Below are positions 1 to 6,516 of a stretch of 29,478 nucleotides of DNA, one piece after another. The stretch lies in IMG/VR virus record IMGVR_UViG_3300044846_001323, positions 1-29,478 of that record; one strand, 5' to 3'. Below the pieces are notes generated by a model. It ran no database searches. It saw only the letters and a program-made list of their open reading frames with translations, and was not told where the DNA came from. The DNA is from a virus. Within the stretch, counting starts at the first letter, position 1. Every line of letters starts with the position of its first letter. The position numbers and the translations under genes were made by a program.

Positions 1-34
1 TTATATAAAAACGAATTAGATTAAAAATAATAGT

Positions 35-42
35 TATATTTG
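35..42 (+). promoter_or_regulatory. Probable promoter (-7 box) for the replication operon
   Basis: The octamer TATATTTG fits the Bacteroidota -7 consensus TAnnTTTG. No clear TTG or TTTG is present about 19 nt upstream, so the -33 element is weak or absent. Transcription would start near 48-50, leaving a leader of about 110 nt before the first gene at 158. Confidence 0.6.
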
Positions 43-52
43 CAGTTGTACT

Positions 53-140
53 CCTCTAACATTATAAGTACAAAAGGAATTATTACCCTTGTTAATGAAG
101 TTGAGGTTAGAGGCAACGGATTTAATGAGGGTTTTTTTTT
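53..140 (+). promoter_or_regulatory. Structured 5' leader, possible transcription attenuator
   Basis: Two pairings are visible. Segment 85-95 (ACCCTTGTTAA) is complementary in 9 of 11 positions to 122-132 (TTAATGAGGGT), and that stem runs straight into nine Ts (132-140), which is the layout of an intrinsic terminator. Inside its loop a small hairpin, GTTG at 100-103 with CAAC at 114-117, presents GTTAGAGG (106-113). This is an exact 8-nt complement of CCTCTAAC at 53-60, the first bases of the predicted transcript. The 5' segment could therefore form a pseudoknot with the terminator loop or compete with it. The pairings are seen in the sequence; the regulatory role is inferred. Confidence 0.45.
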
Positions 141-157
141 ACTAAAAAATTAAGATT

Positions 158-838
158 ATGAATGATTATTTTAAGTTACTAAGGAATTTTTGGGATTTTG
201 CTTTTGATAATCCAGAAAAAATAAAAGCTAACCATTGCGCTTTATATTGTTTTATAGTTGAGCATTGTAATCGTTTAGGTTGGAAATCTAAATTCGGATT
301 ACCGACAACAATGGCAAAAGATGCGATTGGCATAAGAAGCTATAATACTTATATTCAAACATTAAATGATTTAGTAAATTTTGGGTTTATTGAATTGGTT
401 GAAAAAAGCACAAATCAATATTCAAGTAATATAATTGCCCTATCAAATTTTAATAAAGCAAGTAGTAAAGCATTAGATAAAGCATTTATAAAGCACGATA
501 CAAAGCAAAGTGAAAGCATTAGTAGTATAGATAAACAAGTTACAATAAACAATATACAAGTATACAGGGCGTTCGCCCATTTAAGTTTAAGCGTTGATGA
601 CTTTCATAAATTATTAACTGAATATTCTAAACAACAAATAGACGACGTTTTAGATAGCATAGAAAATTTTAAGAAGAATACTAATTATAAAAGTTTATAT
701 TTAACCGCAAATAAATGGTTAAAGAAGGAAATACAAAAACCTGTTTACGAAAGTTCGGACGACGCACTTTATAGAAACGTAATGGCGCAAATAGCAAAAA
801 ACGAAGAAATTATGAAAAACAAAAAAAATGTTAATTAA
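158..838 (+). CDS. Winged-helix replication initiation (replisome organiser) protein
   Basis: The product has 226 residues. Residues of about 24-95 read as a winged helix: a first helix ([17 protein letters not shown]), a helix-turn-helix ([12 protein letters not shown], then [16 protein letters not shown]) and a wing ([19 protein letters not shown]). A polar Ser/Lys-rich linker of about 100-130 follows, then a helical C-terminal part. This is the shape of phage O-like or DnaD-like replication proteins, which bind the origin and load the helicase. The next gene encodes a RecA-fold ATPase and overlaps it by 11 nt, which fits initiator/helicase partners. It is the first gene behind the promoter and leader at 35-140. 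It could instead be a transcription regulator, but position and partner favour replication. No origin repeats were recognised inside the gene. Confidence 0.6.
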   Translation: MNDYFKLLRNFWDFAFDNPEKIKANHCALYCFIVEHCNRLGWKSKFGLPTTMAKDAIGIRSYNTYIQTLNDLVNFGFIELVEKSTNQYSSNIIALSNFNKASSKALDKAFIKHDTKQSESISSIDKQVTINNIQVYRAFAHLSLSVDDFHKLLTEYSKQQIDDVLDSIENFKKNTNYKSLYLTANKWLKKEIQKPVYESSDDALYRNVMAQIAKNEEIMKNKKNVN

Positions 839-1760
839 AAGCGGTTCTGGAATCAATTATTTATTGGACTATAAAAACGGAAAAATAAAGCAAGGTTTAC
901 AAGTCGGTTGTTTCTTAGACGAACATTTAAGATTCAAACCTAAACAACTAAACATAATTTTAGGACACGACAACGTAGGAAAATCTTATTGGATTACTTG
1001 GTACTTTTTAACTTTGAGTTTAACAAACAATTTGAAGTTTATTTTATGGAGTGGCGAAAACCAGCACGGGCAAATTTTACGCGATATGATTCAAATGTAT
1101 TCAGGAAGACCGTTCAAGGAATTAACGGAATCCGAAATAAGAACTTACTCAACTTATTTAGAACAATCATTTACGTTTATCGATAATTCAAAACTTTACA
1201 AACCTACTGAATTACTAGAAATTTTTAGAGCTTCGGACGCGGACGCTTGTTTGATTGACCCATTTACAGGCTTAGATAGGGAAATGAACTATGAGGGCAA
1301 TTATCGATTTCTAAATATGGCGAGACAATTTGTAAACGAAACGGGAAAAACAATTTACATTAACACGCACCCAACAAGCGAAAGCGGACGAAATGGTAAT
1401 TTATATCCAGAACAACACCATTGGAAAGGACATTTGAAACCACCATTAAAAGACCACGTTGAGGGCGGTAAGGCTTTTTTAAATAGATGCGACGATATGT
1501 TTGTTATTCATAGGCTTATAAAACATACAACTATGAAATTTGAAACAATGGTAGGGGTTGAAAAAATCAAAGATACGGACACAGGCGGTAAGCATACGGA
1601 ATTAGATATTCCCGTACTTTGTAATTATAATTATGGGGTTGGGTTTACGATTCAAGGCGTTGACCCTTTGCAGAAATACCGACCAAAACAATCGCAAATT
1701 TTTAAGCAACAAAAAAAACTTGATATTTGGGACGAATTAAATAAAAAAGCAAAACAATAA
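828..1760 (+). CDS. RecA-fold ATPase, RepA/DnaB-like replicative helicase
   Basis: The product has 310 residues. A Walker A motif, GHDNVGKS, lies at residues 46-53. A hydrophobic strand ending in Asp (ACLIDPF, D144) follows as Walker B, and NTHPTSE at about 179-185 sits where a sensor motif is expected. FILWSGENQ at 71-79 fits the strand after the P-loop helix. This layout is that of the AAA_25/RepA hexameric helicase group. The protein lacks the N-terminal domain of bacterial DnaB, as is usual for phage and plasmid members of this length. It would unwind the replication fork after loading by the protein encoded just upstream. ATPase identity is well supported; helicase role is inferred from family and context. 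Confidence 0.75.
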   Translation: MLIKSGSGINYLLDYKNGKIKQGLQVGCFLDEHLRFKPKQLNIILGHDNVGKSYWITWYFLTLSLTNNLKFILWSGENQHGQILRDMIQMYSGRPFKELTESEIRTYSTYLEQSFTFIDNSKLYKPTELLEIFRASDADACLIDPFTGLDREMNYEGNYRFLNMARQFVNETGKTIYINTHPTSESGRNGNLYPEQHHWKGHLKPPLKDHVEGGKAFLNRCDDMFVIHRLIKHTTMKFETMVGVEKIKDTDTGGKHTELDIPVLCNYNYGVGFTIQGVDPLQKYRPKQSQIFKQQKKLDIWDELNKKAKQ

Positions 1761-1762
1761 AA

Positions 1763-2047
1763 ATGGAAATTAAACTACTAAGCGCAACCGCTATTTTACG
1801 TAAAACTTTATTAAAGTTAAAAATAAGCCGCGAGGAAATCGAAGAAAAAAACGGACACCGAACCGACTTGATAAATTCGATGCTGGAAACCGAAAAAGAA
1901 CTTTCGGAAGTATTAACAACTTTTTTAGTTCTGGAGAAACAAGCTCGCGTATTTTCGTCAAGTTCAAACAGGTTGGAACAATTAAATTTAGAATTGAAAT
2001 TTAGAATTAAGGAACTTGAAAACGAAATTAAAATAAATAATTTTTAA
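1763..2047 (+). CDS. Small coiled-coil protein of unknown function
   Basis: The product has 94 residues and is not recognised. It is rich in Glu, Lys and Leu with heptad-like spacing, notably in REEIEEKNG..., TEKELSEVLTTFLVLEKQ and LEQLNLELKFRIKELENEI, so two antiparallel helices or a coiled-coil dimer are likely. There are no cysteines and no membrane segment. It starts 2 nt after the helicase stop and ends 1 nt before ninG, so it is cotranscribed with both and may be an accessory factor of the replication/recombination block. No enzymatic motif is visible. Confidence 0.6.
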   Translation: MEIKLLSATAILRKTLLKLKISREEIEEKNGHRTDLINSMLETEKELSEVLTTFLVLEKQARVFSSSSNRLEQLNLELKFRIKELENEIKINNF

Positions 2048-2048
2048 G

Positions 2049-2579
2049 ATGAAAAAATGTAAAAATTGCAAGGCGGAATTTACGCCAATAAGATTTAACC
2101 AAAAATATTGTTTAGACGAACCTTGCATAAAAGTTTGGGTAAATTCTCAAAAGGAAAAAGAATGGAAAACACGAAAAAAAGAAATAAAGGAAAAATTACA
2201 AACCGTTCAGGAACTTACAAAATTAGCGCAAACTTATTTTAATAGCTACATACGAAACCGCGACCGCAACAAAGGTTGTATTTCCTGCGGTACTCAGTTA
2301 GGGCAAAAATTTGACGCGGGACACTATTATTCAATGGGCGGACATAAAGCCGTTACATTCGACGAAGATAACGTACACGCGCAATGTGTTTATTGCAATC
2401 AATATTTACACGGAAACCTTTTGAACTACCAGATAGGAATACAACAAAGAATTGGCGCGGAACGATTGATTGAATTAACGTCAAAAGCTCACGAAACACG
2501 AAAATTTACAAGGGACGAATTAAAAGAAATAATTAGCACTTATAAGCAAAAAGTAAATGAACGAAAAGACGCTATTTAA
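2049..2579 (+). CDS. ninG: NinG-like (Rap) recombination protein
   Basis: The product has 176 residues and matches the lambda NinG pattern: an N-terminal zinc-ribbon-like part (C4, C7, C21, C26), a basic helical linker (about 36-60), and an HNH-like zinc core. The core has C77-x2-C80, an Asp-Ala-Gly-His stretch (FDAGHYYSMGG, H92) and C113-x2-C116 followed by NQYLHGN. In lambda, NinG/Rap is a structure-specific endonuclease that resolves recombination intermediates and helps phage-plasmid recombination. Here it sits among ERF, YqaJ-like exonuclease and SSB-like genes, as expected of an annealing pathway. The metal-binding residues look intact. The last 23 nt overlap the next gene. Confidence 0.85.
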   Translation: MKKCKNCKAEFTPIRFNQKYCLDEPCIKVWVNSQKEKEWKTRKKEIKEKLQTVQELTKLAQTYFNSYIRNRDRNKGCISCGTQLGQKFDAGHYYSMGGHKAVTFDEDNVHAQCVYCNQYLHGNLLNYQIGIQQRIGAERLIELTSKAHETRKFTRDELKEIISTYKQKVNERKDAI

Positions 2580-2940
2580 TTATTTGAAAAATAAGTACTG
2601 GAATGATTTAGAATTTAGCGACGATAAATTTAGCTCGTGGGATTGCTTTTCACATTCAACTAAAACACGAATAGAACTTAAATGCAGAAAAACCCATTAC
2701 AAAGAATTAATGATTGAAAAGCAAAAGTATTATTCCCTAGTAAAAAAATACATAGAGAGAAACGAAATACCACTATACATAAACTCAACGCCTGAAGGAA
2801 TCTTTGCTTTTGATTTAAGAACAATAAACCCCGTTTGGATAACTGATAAAATAATGCCGAAAACAACCGAACGCAACGAAAAAACGAAAACTCAAAAGAC
2901 CTACGGACTAATAAATATAAGCGAAGGAAAAAAAATATAA
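2557..2940 (+). CDS. Small PD-(D/E)XK-like nuclease, putative
   Basis: The product has 127 residues. D29 (SSWDCFS) followed by E40-x-K42 in RIELKCRKTHY has the spacing and strand context of a PD-(D/E)XK nuclease core. It is followed by a helix with Tyr and Lys (YKELMIEKQKYYSLVKKYI) and a strand (IPLYINS). Such small proteins occur in phage recombination blocks, possibly as Holliday-junction or flap nucleases, but that role is inference. The gene overlaps ninG by 23 nt, which suggests coupled translation. The C-terminus is basic and polar. Without a profile search the fold call is moderate. Confidence 0.5.
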   Translation: MNEKTLFNYLKNKYWNDLEFSDDKFSSWDCFSHSTKTRIELKCRKTHYKELMIEKQKYYSLVKKYIERNEIPLYINSTPEGIFAFDLRTINPVWITDKIMPKTTERNEKTKTQKTYGLINISEGKKI

Positions 2941-2958
2941 AAAAAAATAAAAAAATAG

Positions 2959-2987
2959 TTGTATATTAAAATAAATCATTATATTTG
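2959..2987 (+). promoter_or_regulatory. Bacteroidota-type promoter, -33 TTG and -7 TATATTTG
   Basis: TTG at 2959-2961 and TATATTTG at 2980-2987 are separated by 18 nt, close to the Bacteroidota consensus spacing. It lies in the 79-nt gap upstream of the gene at 3020. The -7 box and following bases are almost identical to those of the promoter at 27763-27793. Confidence 0.7.
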
Positions 2988-3019
2988 TGTATAATTACTA
3001 ACTAATTAAAACAAACCAA

Positions 3020-3208
3020 ATGAAAGCAACAATTGAACAACTTGAAATGATTGAAAAATTAAGATACAATTTTTGTATTAATGTTATGGATTATGGTTTT
3101 TATTCAGACGGAACAATAAGCGTTCGTTGTAATGATAATGACAAAGATATTTATCAAGTACATTTAGATAAATTAGGAAAATATGTAAACATAAAATATA
3201 ATAAATAA
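3020..3208 (+). CDS. Small protein of unknown function
   Basis: The product has 62 residues and is not recognised. It begins with a helix (KATIEQLEMIEKLRYNF) and continues with beta-like segments (YGFYSDGTISVRC, IYQVHLDKLGKYVNIKYN). There is no membrane segment or signal peptide. It is the first gene behind the promoter at 2959-2987, so it is probably made early and in quantity. The N-terminal helix recalls the product of 27832-28167, which has a near-identical promoter, but no convincing homology between the two is seen. Confidence 0.55.
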   Translation: MKATIEQLEMIEKLRYNFCINVMDYGFYSDGTISVRCNDNDKDIYQVHLDKLGKYVNIKYNK

Positions 3209-3233
3209 TTATTAACCAATAAAACCAATAAAA

Positions 3234-3761
3234 ATGAAACACTTATTTAAAAGTTTAGCGGAATTCCAACAAGAAGTTCCAACTATTCACAAAGCGACGC
3301 AAGGTTACGGATACACCTACGCAGATTTACCAAAAATCTTTGAAGTAATTAACCCGCTACTAAAAAAACACGGCTTAGGGTTTACTCAATTGATTCACGG
3401 AACGGATTTAATAACGATTATTTTCCACGTCGAAAGTGGCGAAACGCTTGAGAGCAAAACGTCCATTCCACAAAACGTTGCATTAAAGGGAATGAATGAC
3501 TTTCAAGTTTTGGGTTCGGCAATAACTTATTTAAGACGTTACGCTTTGTCAAGTGCTTTAGGATTAGTAACCGACAAAGATACGGACGCGGGTGGCGAAC
3601 AAGTAAAAACCGAAGTAAAAAACGAAACTAAAAAGGTTGCTATCGACGATAAACGATTAGCTAAGGCAATTAAGGCAATAAGCGACGGCGGTTATACAAT
3701 GGACGAACTTACAAAGACGTTTGAATTAACACCAGAACAACTTAAAACCCTTGCGATATGA
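3234..3761 (+). CDS. erf: ERF-family single-strand annealing recombinase
   Basis: The product has 175 residues and matches the ERF superfamily (P22 Erf). Typical features are the opening helix with Tyr and Lys contacts (FQQEVPTIHKATQGYGYTYADLPKIFEVINPLLKKHG at about 11-47, in pieces), a beta strand pair (ITIIFHVESGETLES) and the block VLGSAITYLRRYALSSALGL (about 97-116). A C-terminal Lys/Glu tail follows. ERF proteins coat single strands and anneal complementary phage DNA. The next gene, a YqaJ-like exonuclease, overlaps it by 4 nt (ATGA), giving the usual exonuclease/annealase pair. Family assignment is strong. Confidence 0.9.
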   Translation: MKHLFKSLAEFQQEVPTIHKATQGYGYTYADLPKIFEVINPLLKKHGLGFTQLIHGTDLITIIFHVESGETLESKTSIPQNVALKGMNDFQVLGSAITYLRRYALSSALGLVTDKDTDAGGEQVKTEVKNETKKVAIDDKRLAKAIKAISDGGYTMDELTKTFELTPEQLKTLAI

Positions 3762-4429
3762 AAATAAGATGTAGCTCAATAGGCAAAATAATGACCAACC
3801 CCAAAACAAAAGGGGAAACGTTAAGCCAAACAACTAAGACCTATTTACAAGAATTAGCCGTTCAGGAAGTTTACGGCATACGCAAAGAGTTTAGTTCACG
3901 TTACACCGACAAAGGAAACGAAGTTGAAGAACTATCAATTGCACTTTGTAATGACGTTTTGAATTTAGGCTTCATTTACAAAAATGAAGAACACTATTCA
4001 AACGAATGGATTGCAGGAACGCCAGACGTAAACACGAACGAGATTCTACTAGACGTAAAATCAAGTTGGGACGCGACAACGTTCCCGTTTTTCGATACCG
4101 AATTAAAAAACAAAGATTACTTTTACCAATTACAAGGGTATATGTGGCTAACTGAAAAACAAGAATCTTTACTTTGCTATTGTTTGATTGACACCCCTTT
4201 ACAAATCGTTGAGGACGAAATAAGACGCGAACACTGGAAAGCAAGTTTAATCGAGGAAAGTTTGGATTTAAGAGCCTTTGTACAATCTAAACATACATTC
4301 GGACATATTCCAAAAGAAAAGCGCGTAAAAACGTTTGTAATACAAAAAGACGATGAAGTAATCGAAGCAATCAAAACACGAATAGAAGAATGCCGAGAAT
4401 ACTATAACGAATTAATAAATAAACTATGA
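3758..4429 (+). CDS. YqaJ-like viral recombination exonuclease (PD-(D/E)XK)
   Basis: The product has 223 residues. The nuclease core is readable: an N-terminal helix pair with an ExVE-type acidic site (GNEVEEL, about 53-59), then AGTPD (D90), then LLDVKSSW giving D99-x-K101, and YFYQLQGYMW (about 121-130) with the conserved Gln of this family. YqaJ/lambda-exonuclease enzymes degrade one strand of linear DNA to create the single strands that ERF anneals, which agrees with the 4-nt overlap with erf. Length is usual for the family. A Cas4-like or RecB-like exonuclease would show the same core, but gene context favours phage recombination. Confidence 0.85.
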   Translation: MKIRCSSIGKIMTNPKTKGETLSQTTKTYLQELAVQEVYGIRKEFSSRYTDKGNEVEELSIALCNDVLNLGFIYKNEEHYSNEWIAGTPDVNTNEILLDVKSSWDATTFPFFDTELKNKDYFYQLQGYMWLTEKQESLLCYCLIDTPLQIVEDEIRREHWKASLIEESLDLRAFVQSKHTFGHIPKEKRVKTFVIQKDDEVIEAIKTRIEECREYYNELINKL

Positions 4430-4518
4430 TAACACTTTTAACAATACTTTTAACCCCAGCAATAGTTTGGGGTTGGGTTTGCACTATTGCACTAACTTAT
4501 AATTACTTAAAAAAATGA
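4426..4518 (+). CDS. Tiny membrane peptide (30 aa)
   Basis: An ATG at 4426 overlaps the exonuclease stop by four bases (ATGA), and the stop at 4516-4518 overlaps the start of the SSB-like gene in the same way. The 30-residue product, beginning MITLLTILLTPAIVWGW, is almost entirely hydrophobic and ends YNYLKK, so it is one membrane-spanning helix. The double coupling and the absence of a gap argue that it is a real gene and not chance. Its function is unknown. Confidence 0.55.
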   Translation: MITLLTILLTPAIVWGWVCTIALTYNYLKK

Positions 4519-4874
4519 AAGTAACAGGAAAAGTCCACTTTGTTGGCGCGCTTAGAACCGTAAGCGAAAAATTCAAATCAAAAGACGTTGTATTACTAAC
4601 GGACGAAAAGTTCCCGCAGTACATTACGATTCAGTTTACTCAAGACAAAACCGAGTTGATAACCCAAAACAACATAGGCGAACAAGTCGAAGTTAGTATT
4701 AATTTACGAGGGCGTGAATGGAAAAGTCCACAAGGCGAAATAAAGTATTTCAACACGATTGAAGGTTGGCAAATAAACGCAGCTCAAAGTGCGGTTGAAA
4801 ATAAAGGACGTGAAGCGTTAAAGGAAACAATAATTCACGAAAGCAATTTTGACAACGACGATTTACCATTTTAA
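4515..4874 (+). CDS. SSB-like OB-fold protein (DUF3127-like)
   Basis: The product has 119 residues. The N-terminal 80 residues form an OB-fold-like beta series (KVTGKVHFVG, DVVLLTDEKFPQYITIQFTQ, VEVSINLRGREWKSPQGEI, YFNTIEGWQI). The linker is polar and the protein ends in DNDDLPF, the acidic/hydrophobic tail by which bacterial SSB recruits partner proteins. Bacteroidota proteins of this shape are classed as DUF3127. In the recombination block it would protect single strands and work with ERF and the exonuclease. It is shorter than E. coli SSB (178 aa), which is common in phages. Domain call good, family number from memory. Confidence 0.75.
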   Translation: MKVTGKVHFVGALRTVSEKFKSKDVVLLTDEKFPQYITIQFTQDKTELITQNNIGEQVEVSINLRGREWKSPQGEIKYFNTIEGWQINAAQSAVENKGREALKETIIHESNFDNDDLPF

Positions 4875-4896
4875 GTTTTTTCTTGCACAAAGTACC

Positions 4897-4904
4897 TAAA
4901 TTTG
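4897..4904 (+). promoter_or_regulatory. Candidate -7 promoter box TAAATTTG
   Basis: TAAATTTG fits TAnnTTTG and lies in the 147-nt gap between the SSB-like gene and the gene at 5022. A TTG at 4883-4885 is too close (11 nt) to be a standard -33 element, so strength is uncertain. Transcription would start near 4911, upstream of the hairpin at 4934-4958. Confidence 0.45.
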
Positions 4905-4933
4905 GTATAAAACGCAAAACAAAACTAAAAAGC

Positions 4934-4958
4934 ATAAGGGGTAAAAATTGCCCCTTAT
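4934..4958 (+). terminator. Perfect 8-bp hairpin, terminator or leader element
   Basis: ATAAGGGG (4934-4941) and CCCCTTAT (4951-4958) pair perfectly around a 9-nt AT-rich loop. No T run follows (ATTAAAC), so termination would be inefficient or factor-dependent. Because a -7 box lies at 4897, the hairpin could end the upstream operon, end a short RNA, or lie in the leader of the 5022 gene. Confidence 0.5.
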
Positions 4959-5021
4959 ATTAAACTAAAATGTGCAGTAAGTATGAAAATTAAGTATTAA
5001 TCTAAATAATTAACTAAAAAT

Positions 5022-5246
5022 ATGAAAGTAAAACTTGAATATAACTTACCAGATGACCAATTCGAATTTGAGTGCGCAGTAAAATCAACGAAAATGTATT
5101 TTGCACTAACCGAACTTAAGGACGAATTACGAAGTATTTGGAAATACGAGGAACTCAAACAAAATCAATTTGAAATGGTTGAGCGCATAAGGGAAAAGTT
5201 TTTTGAAATCTTAACCGAAAACGAAATAAATTTAGACAAATGTTAA
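5022..5246 (+). CDS. Small acidic helical protein of unknown function
   Basis: The product has 74 residues and is not recognised. It is mostly helical and charged (LTELKDELRSIWKYEELKQNQFEMVERIREKFFEILTEN), with an N-terminal strand-like stretch (KVKLEYNLPDDQFEFECAV). It shares a 7-nt overlap with the HTH-like gene at 5240, so the two are probably translated together. No membrane segment or catalytic motif is visible. Confidence 0.55.
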   Translation: MKVKLEYNLPDDQFEFECAVKSTKMYFALTELKDELRSIWKYEELKQNQFEMVERIREKFFEILTENEINLDKC

Positions 5247-5443
5247 TCGACGATTATAGCTTACGAGCTTGTTTACTCGAAGCACTAAAAACACGAACAC
5301 GAAACCAAGTTGTTAAGGAAATAAAAGGTAGGGGTGAAAAATTCCACCAATACAATATAGACCGATTCTTACAAGGCAAAGACGTAAGTTTAGAAACCGC
5401 AAAGAAGCTAGACAAGTATATTTACCGATTGAAACTACAATAA
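5240..5443 (+). CDS. Small Cro-like helix-turn-helix protein, putative
   Basis: The product has 67 residues and is basic. NQVVKEIKGRGEKFHQYNIDRFLQGKDVSLETAKKLDKYI (about 21-61, in pieces) reads as the helices of a lambda Cro/XRE fold: a turn-containing HTH followed by the typical ETAKKLDKYI helix. It is the last gene before the terminator at 5450-5474, between the early block and the sigma-factor gene. A role in turning early genes off is plausible but is inferred. No partner CI-like repressor is in the window. Confidence 0.45.
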   Translation: MLIDDYSLRACLLEALKTRTRNQVVKEIKGRGEKFHQYNIDRFLQGKDVSLETAKKLDKYIYRLKLQ

Positions 5444-5449
5444 GTTTAC

Positions 5450-5474
5450 ACCCCTTTAATTAGGGGTTTTTTAT
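5450..5474 (+). terminator. Intrinsic terminator ending the early operon
   Basis: ACCCCT (5450-5455) pairs with AGGGGT (5462-5467) around the loop TTAATT, and the right arm runs into a T run (5467-5473). It begins 7 nt after the stop of the HTH gene and separates it from the sigma-factor promoter. Confidence 0.8.
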
Positions 5475-5526
5475 TTAACAAACTTTTGTTGATAAGATTA
5501 TTTAGCACTTGTTGAAAAAATAAACA

Positions 5527-5534
5527 TATATTTG
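5527..5534 (+). promoter_or_regulatory. Candidate promoter for the sigma-factor gene
   Basis: TATATTTG matches the -7 consensus. TTG trinucleotides occur at 5509-5511 and 5512-5514, giving 15 and 12 nt spacers, shorter than the usual 18-20, so the -33 element is poor. Transcription from about 5541 would give a leader of under 20 nt before the TTG start at 5558. Confidence 0.5.
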
Positions 5535-5557
5535 ATTAATATTTAAGCAAAACAAAA

Positions 5558-6091
5558 TTGGACTGGATTAACAAAGTAGTAAAGCACCATAAAGAATGGG
5601 TTAAAATAGTTAACTCGTTCGGCGAATATTTCTTTGCCGAAGACATAGTACAGGAAACTTATTTAATGCTTTTGAAATGGAGCAACGAAGACAAATTATT
5701 TACCAACGGAAACTTAAATAAAAGTTATGTTTGGTTAGCGTTAAAGAATACTTTTTTACAACACGTGAATAAAGCAAACAAAATGCAAAAGGTAGATTTA
5801 GATTCAATCGCGATGTTACCCGACGAAGCTCCAGACCTAGAAAAACACGAATCATTTAATTCTATATTAAACCAAGTAGAAAACATAGTAGACGATTGGC
5901 ACTGGTACGACCAAATGCTTTTCAACCTGTACAAAGATTCTGATATGTCTATGAGGGAAATAAGCAAAGAAACAAATATATCGGTTACGTCTATTTTCCA
6001 TACGTTGAAATATTGCAAAACACGAATAAAAGAAAACATAGGAGAGAATTACCAAGATTACCAAAACAAAGATTACGAACTTATAAAATAA
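5558..6091 (+). CDS. Phage RNA polymerase sigma factor (sigma-70/ECF-like)
   Basis: The product has 177 residues from a TTG start. The next in-frame Met, in LMLLKW, would delete the conserved region, so TTG is preferred. Region 2 is readable at about 22-60 (FGEYFFAEDIVQETYLMLLKW, in part), including the helix with EDIVQE that contacts the core enzyme in ECF sigma factors. Region 4 is a C-terminal HTH (MSMREISKETNISVTSIFHTLKYCKTRIKE, in part). The protein would redirect host polymerase to phage promoters. Its gene stands directly behind the early terminator and in front of the long late operon, where a late-gene switch is expected. A plain DNA-binding protein with a sigma-like fold cannot be excluded. 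Confidence 0.65.
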   Translation: MDWINKVVKHHKEWVKIVNSFGEYFFAEDIVQETYLMLLKWSNEDKLFTNGNLNKSYVWLALKNTFLQHVNKANKMQKVDLDSIAMLPDEAPDLEKHESFNSILNQVENIVDDWHWYDQMLFNLYKDSDMSMREISKETNISVTSIFHTLKYCKTRIKENIGENYQDYQNKDYELIK

Positions 6092-6096
6092 AAATT

Positions 6097-6516
6097 ATGG
6101 CAAAGAAAAAACTAACTAAGATTGACATTGAAGAAAACACATTAATCGAACCTACTGGATTAGGCGACACGATAGAAATTGTTTTAGAAAAAACAGGAAT
6201 AGCAAAATTAGCTAAATGGGTTTTAGGCGAAGATTGCGGGTGCGAAGAACGAAAGGAAAAACTAAACAAATTATTTCCATACGCAAAACCAAAATGTTTA
6301 ACCGAAGACGAACACACTTACTTAACGGAAAGCAAAGTTTTAGCAAAGAATGTTTTAATTCCCAGCGAACAAAGAGAACTACTTAAAATTTACAATCGTG
6401 TATTCTCGCAAAAAAGGCAACCGACTAGTTGCGGAAGTTGTTTAAGGGAAGTTGTAAACGGATTGAACAAAGTTGTAAACGAATACAAAGAACAAGATGC
6501 AAGTACTGAAGGTTAA
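6097..6516 (+). CDS. Cysteine-containing protein of unknown function
   Basis: The start chosen is the ATG at 6097, giving 139 residues (MAKKKLTKIDIEEN). The frame is open further upstream to 6013, but that part overlaps the sigma gene and reads as low-complexity basic sequence. The middle (GLGDTIEIVLEKTGIAKLA) and the block GEDCGCEERKEKLNKLFPYAKPKC are typical of a Bacteroidota phage protein of unknown role. Cysteines 47, 49, 67, 112 and 115 could bind zinc. The C-terminus has SCGSC followed by a helix. It overlaps the methyltransferase gene by 20 nt. No function is assigned. Confidence 0.6.
   Translation: MAKKKLTKIDIEENTLIEPTGLGDTIEIVLEKTGIAKLAKWVLGEDCGCEERKEKLNKLFPYAKPKCLTEDEHTYLTESKVLAKNVLIPSEQRELLKIYNRVFSQKRQPTSCGSCLREVVNGLNKVVNEYKEQDASTEG

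Noticed and set aside
989-1186. Open frame inside the helicase gene
   Set aside because: It lies wholly within a well-supported ATPase gene in another frame and has no recognisable product.
4934-4958. Hairpin as a riboswitch aptamer
   Set aside because: A single simple hairpin without the conserved core of any riboswitch class I know.
6013-6096. Upstream extension of the Cys-containing gene to an earlier start
   Set aside because: This part overlaps the sigma-factor gene and reads as basic low-complexity sequence; the ATG at 6097 lies just after the sigma stop and gives a normal N-terminus.
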